DNA from: Granulosicoccaceae bacterium | GTDB lineage: Bacteria; Pseudomonadota; Gammaproteobacteria; Granulosicoccales; Granulosicoccaceae | DNA: 5,738 nt | Direction of reading: 5' to 3' | Assembly (NCBI GenBank): GCA_023301405.1 | Contig: JALZUX010000422.1 | Span: 1 to 5,738, forward strand | Part shown: positions 5,046-5,738 of the stretch, one piece after another | How the letters are laid out: the number at the start of each line of letters is the position of its first letter | How positions within the stretch are numbered: position 1 is the first letter of the stretch | Notes under the pieces: model-generated | Told to the model about the DNA's origin: nothing | The model's input: the letters and a program-made list of their open reading frames with translations, nothing else | Databases searched by the model: none | Position numbers and translations under genes: made by a program

Positions 5046-5191
5046 ATTGGAATGTCTGCTTCGGCAAGCGCGTCTTAACCAACCACTTTACAAACTTATT
5101 TATTACGTAGCAAAGGCTATCCGACTTCACTGATCGGTATTCCTTTTGCGATTGCGCATTATCACAAACCTTAATTACACTGTGCAGACTC

Positions 5192-5738
5192 TCAGCCGTC
5201 TTTTTTACTATCAAACTCGGCAAAATCTACTCCGCGCTCGGTTGAATAGGTTCGCATAGTACGCAACGTATCCACAGCGCCAGTCAAGTTCTCGGCAACC
5301 GAGCGCATAAGACTAGACGCTACCATCGCATCGTTCTCGATAACCGCCATCAATTCTTTGGCGCCAATGCGCAGGAACGTACAGTCTTCTGTGGTAACAA
5401 GGTCAAGAGACCTCCGCTCCTTTAAGATTACTGATAGATCGCCAATTAATCGTCCCGGCACAATCTCTGAGACCAGCCGTGTTTCGCCATTGGCCACCGG
5501 CCAATACAGACCAGCAAAACCTTTAACACACAGATAAGCGGCGTCTGCGGTTTCATCCACCGCAAATATTTTCTGTCCAGCTTCGGCTTTGTACCACTTT
5601 GAGCCAAATGCCAACAAACGCTGCTGCTTGCGATCTAGCTTGCCAAACAACTTGGTTTTAGCGATTGCGCTGATCTTCCGGTTAAGATCCTGACGAGCAT
5701 CGATATCCTCTGGGCCCTCTTGTGCGACGTCATCGTCA
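5192..5738 (-). CDS. C-terminal part of a protein with a cyclic-nucleotide-binding-type domain (runs off the window)
   Basis: The frame is open from the window's right edge to the TGA at 5192-5194. That gives 181 visible codons with the true start outside, so a TTG at 5650 should not be taken as the start. The first 30 or so visible residues are an acidic, polar linker (DDDVAQEGPEDID...). Then comes a cNMP-binding-type beta-barrel: LFGKLDRKQQRLLAFG, AEAGQKIF, AAYLCVKGFAGLY and the phosphate-binding cassette IGDLSVILKERRS. Aligned to the consensus GELAL...PRA, the cassette keeps the phosphate-contacting Arg (fragment residue 109) and a following Ser, but has Asp (100) in place of the ribose-binding Glu. 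A helical tail ends the protein, and there is no helix-turn-helix, so this is not a Crp/Fnr-type transcription factor. It is more likely a sensory tail on a larger protein. I have a weak recollection of similar tails on ABC-transporter ATPase proteins. Ligand binding is uncertain. Confidence 0.8.
   Translation of the reverse strand, partial: DDDVAQEGPEDIDARQDLNRKISAIAKTKLFGKLDRKQQRLLAFGSKWYKAEAGQKIFAVDETADAAYLCVKGFAGLYWPVANGETRLVSEIVPGRLIGDLSVILKERRSLDLVTTEDCTFLRIGAKELMAVIENDAMVASSLMRSVAENLTGAVDTLRTMRTYSTERGVDFAEFDSKKDG

Larger units (their letters stand above)
4401..5191. other. Long gene-poor region between the PAP2 and cNMP-domain genes
   Basis: About 790 bases hold no supportable coding region on either strand. 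Stops are frequent in every frame, and I recognise no decayed gene. Visible structure includes the palindromes at 4455-4462, 4478-4490 and 4517-4528, a hairpin at 4553-4585, the palindrome TTAACAGTTAA at 4702-4712, and an imperfect tandem repeat at 4980-5045. The left part must carry the PAP2 promoter and the right part is the 3' UTR of the gene ending at 5192. The middle (about 4600-4970) shows nothing I can name. It may be an unannotated RNA or the remains of a lost gene. Confidence 0.5.

Noticed and set aside
5041..5223. A 60-codon minus-strand ORF overlapping the 3' end of the cNMP-domain gene
   Set aside because: It overlaps the real gene in another frame. Its start falls inside that gene with no ribosome binding site, and its product is unlike any protein I know.
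5192..5650. A complete 152-residue stand-alone cNMP-binding protein starting at TTG 5650
   Set aside because: The same frame stays open to the window edge with no stop. The TTG lies inside the linker/domain sequence without a Shine-Dalgarno, so the gene is treated as partial.

Overview
The window looks like chromosomal DNA of a Gram-negative bacterium, most likely a marine or environmental gammaproteobacterium. The reasons are an Omp85-type outer-membrane barrel ending in phenylalanine, a lipoprotein with a classical lipobox, moderate GC content and AGGAG-type ribosome binding sites. The taxon is an inference, because no rRNA or lineage marker is present. No transposase, integrase, CRISPR array, tRNA or rRNA was seen.

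Layout: (1) 1-474 is a leader region without a convincing gene. It holds an imperfect hairpin at 4-59 and a doubtful 60-codon ORF at 80-262 with a good Shine-Dalgarno. (2) 475-3066 (+) is the main gene, an 863-residue BamA/TamA (Omp85) family outer-membrane protein. Its periplasmic N-terminal half carries a kinase-fold-like signature (GDWDRHANN followed by EDRDQAF) in front of a C-terminal 16-strand-type barrel with the VRGF motif. (3) 3067-3537 is a convergent intergenic region with a strong bidirectional terminator at 3301-3333 and several other inverted repeats. (4) 3538-4317 (-) is a lipoprotein of the PAP2 acid-phosphatase superfamily with all three catalytic motifs. A possible 28-codon leader ORF overlaps its start codon by ATGA. 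(5) 4401-5191 is almost 800 bases with no supportable gene, but with small palindromes and an imperfect direct repeat. (6) 5192-5738 (-) is the 3' end of a gene running off the window. The visible part is a C-terminal cyclic-nucleotide-binding-type domain with no DNA-binding domain after it.

How they may work together: the two complete genes converge on one shared terminator, and both products are predicted to reach the outer membrane. One carries a putative phosphotransferase (kinase-like) domain and the other is a phosphatase. A joint role in adding or removing phosphate on an envelope substrate is possible but is inference only, since convergent genes are not an operon. The most noteworthy item is the kinase-like/Omp85 fusion. 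Related proteins that I recall, mainly from Bacteroidetes, often carry a metallophosphoesterase domain in front of the same block, and that domain is absent here.
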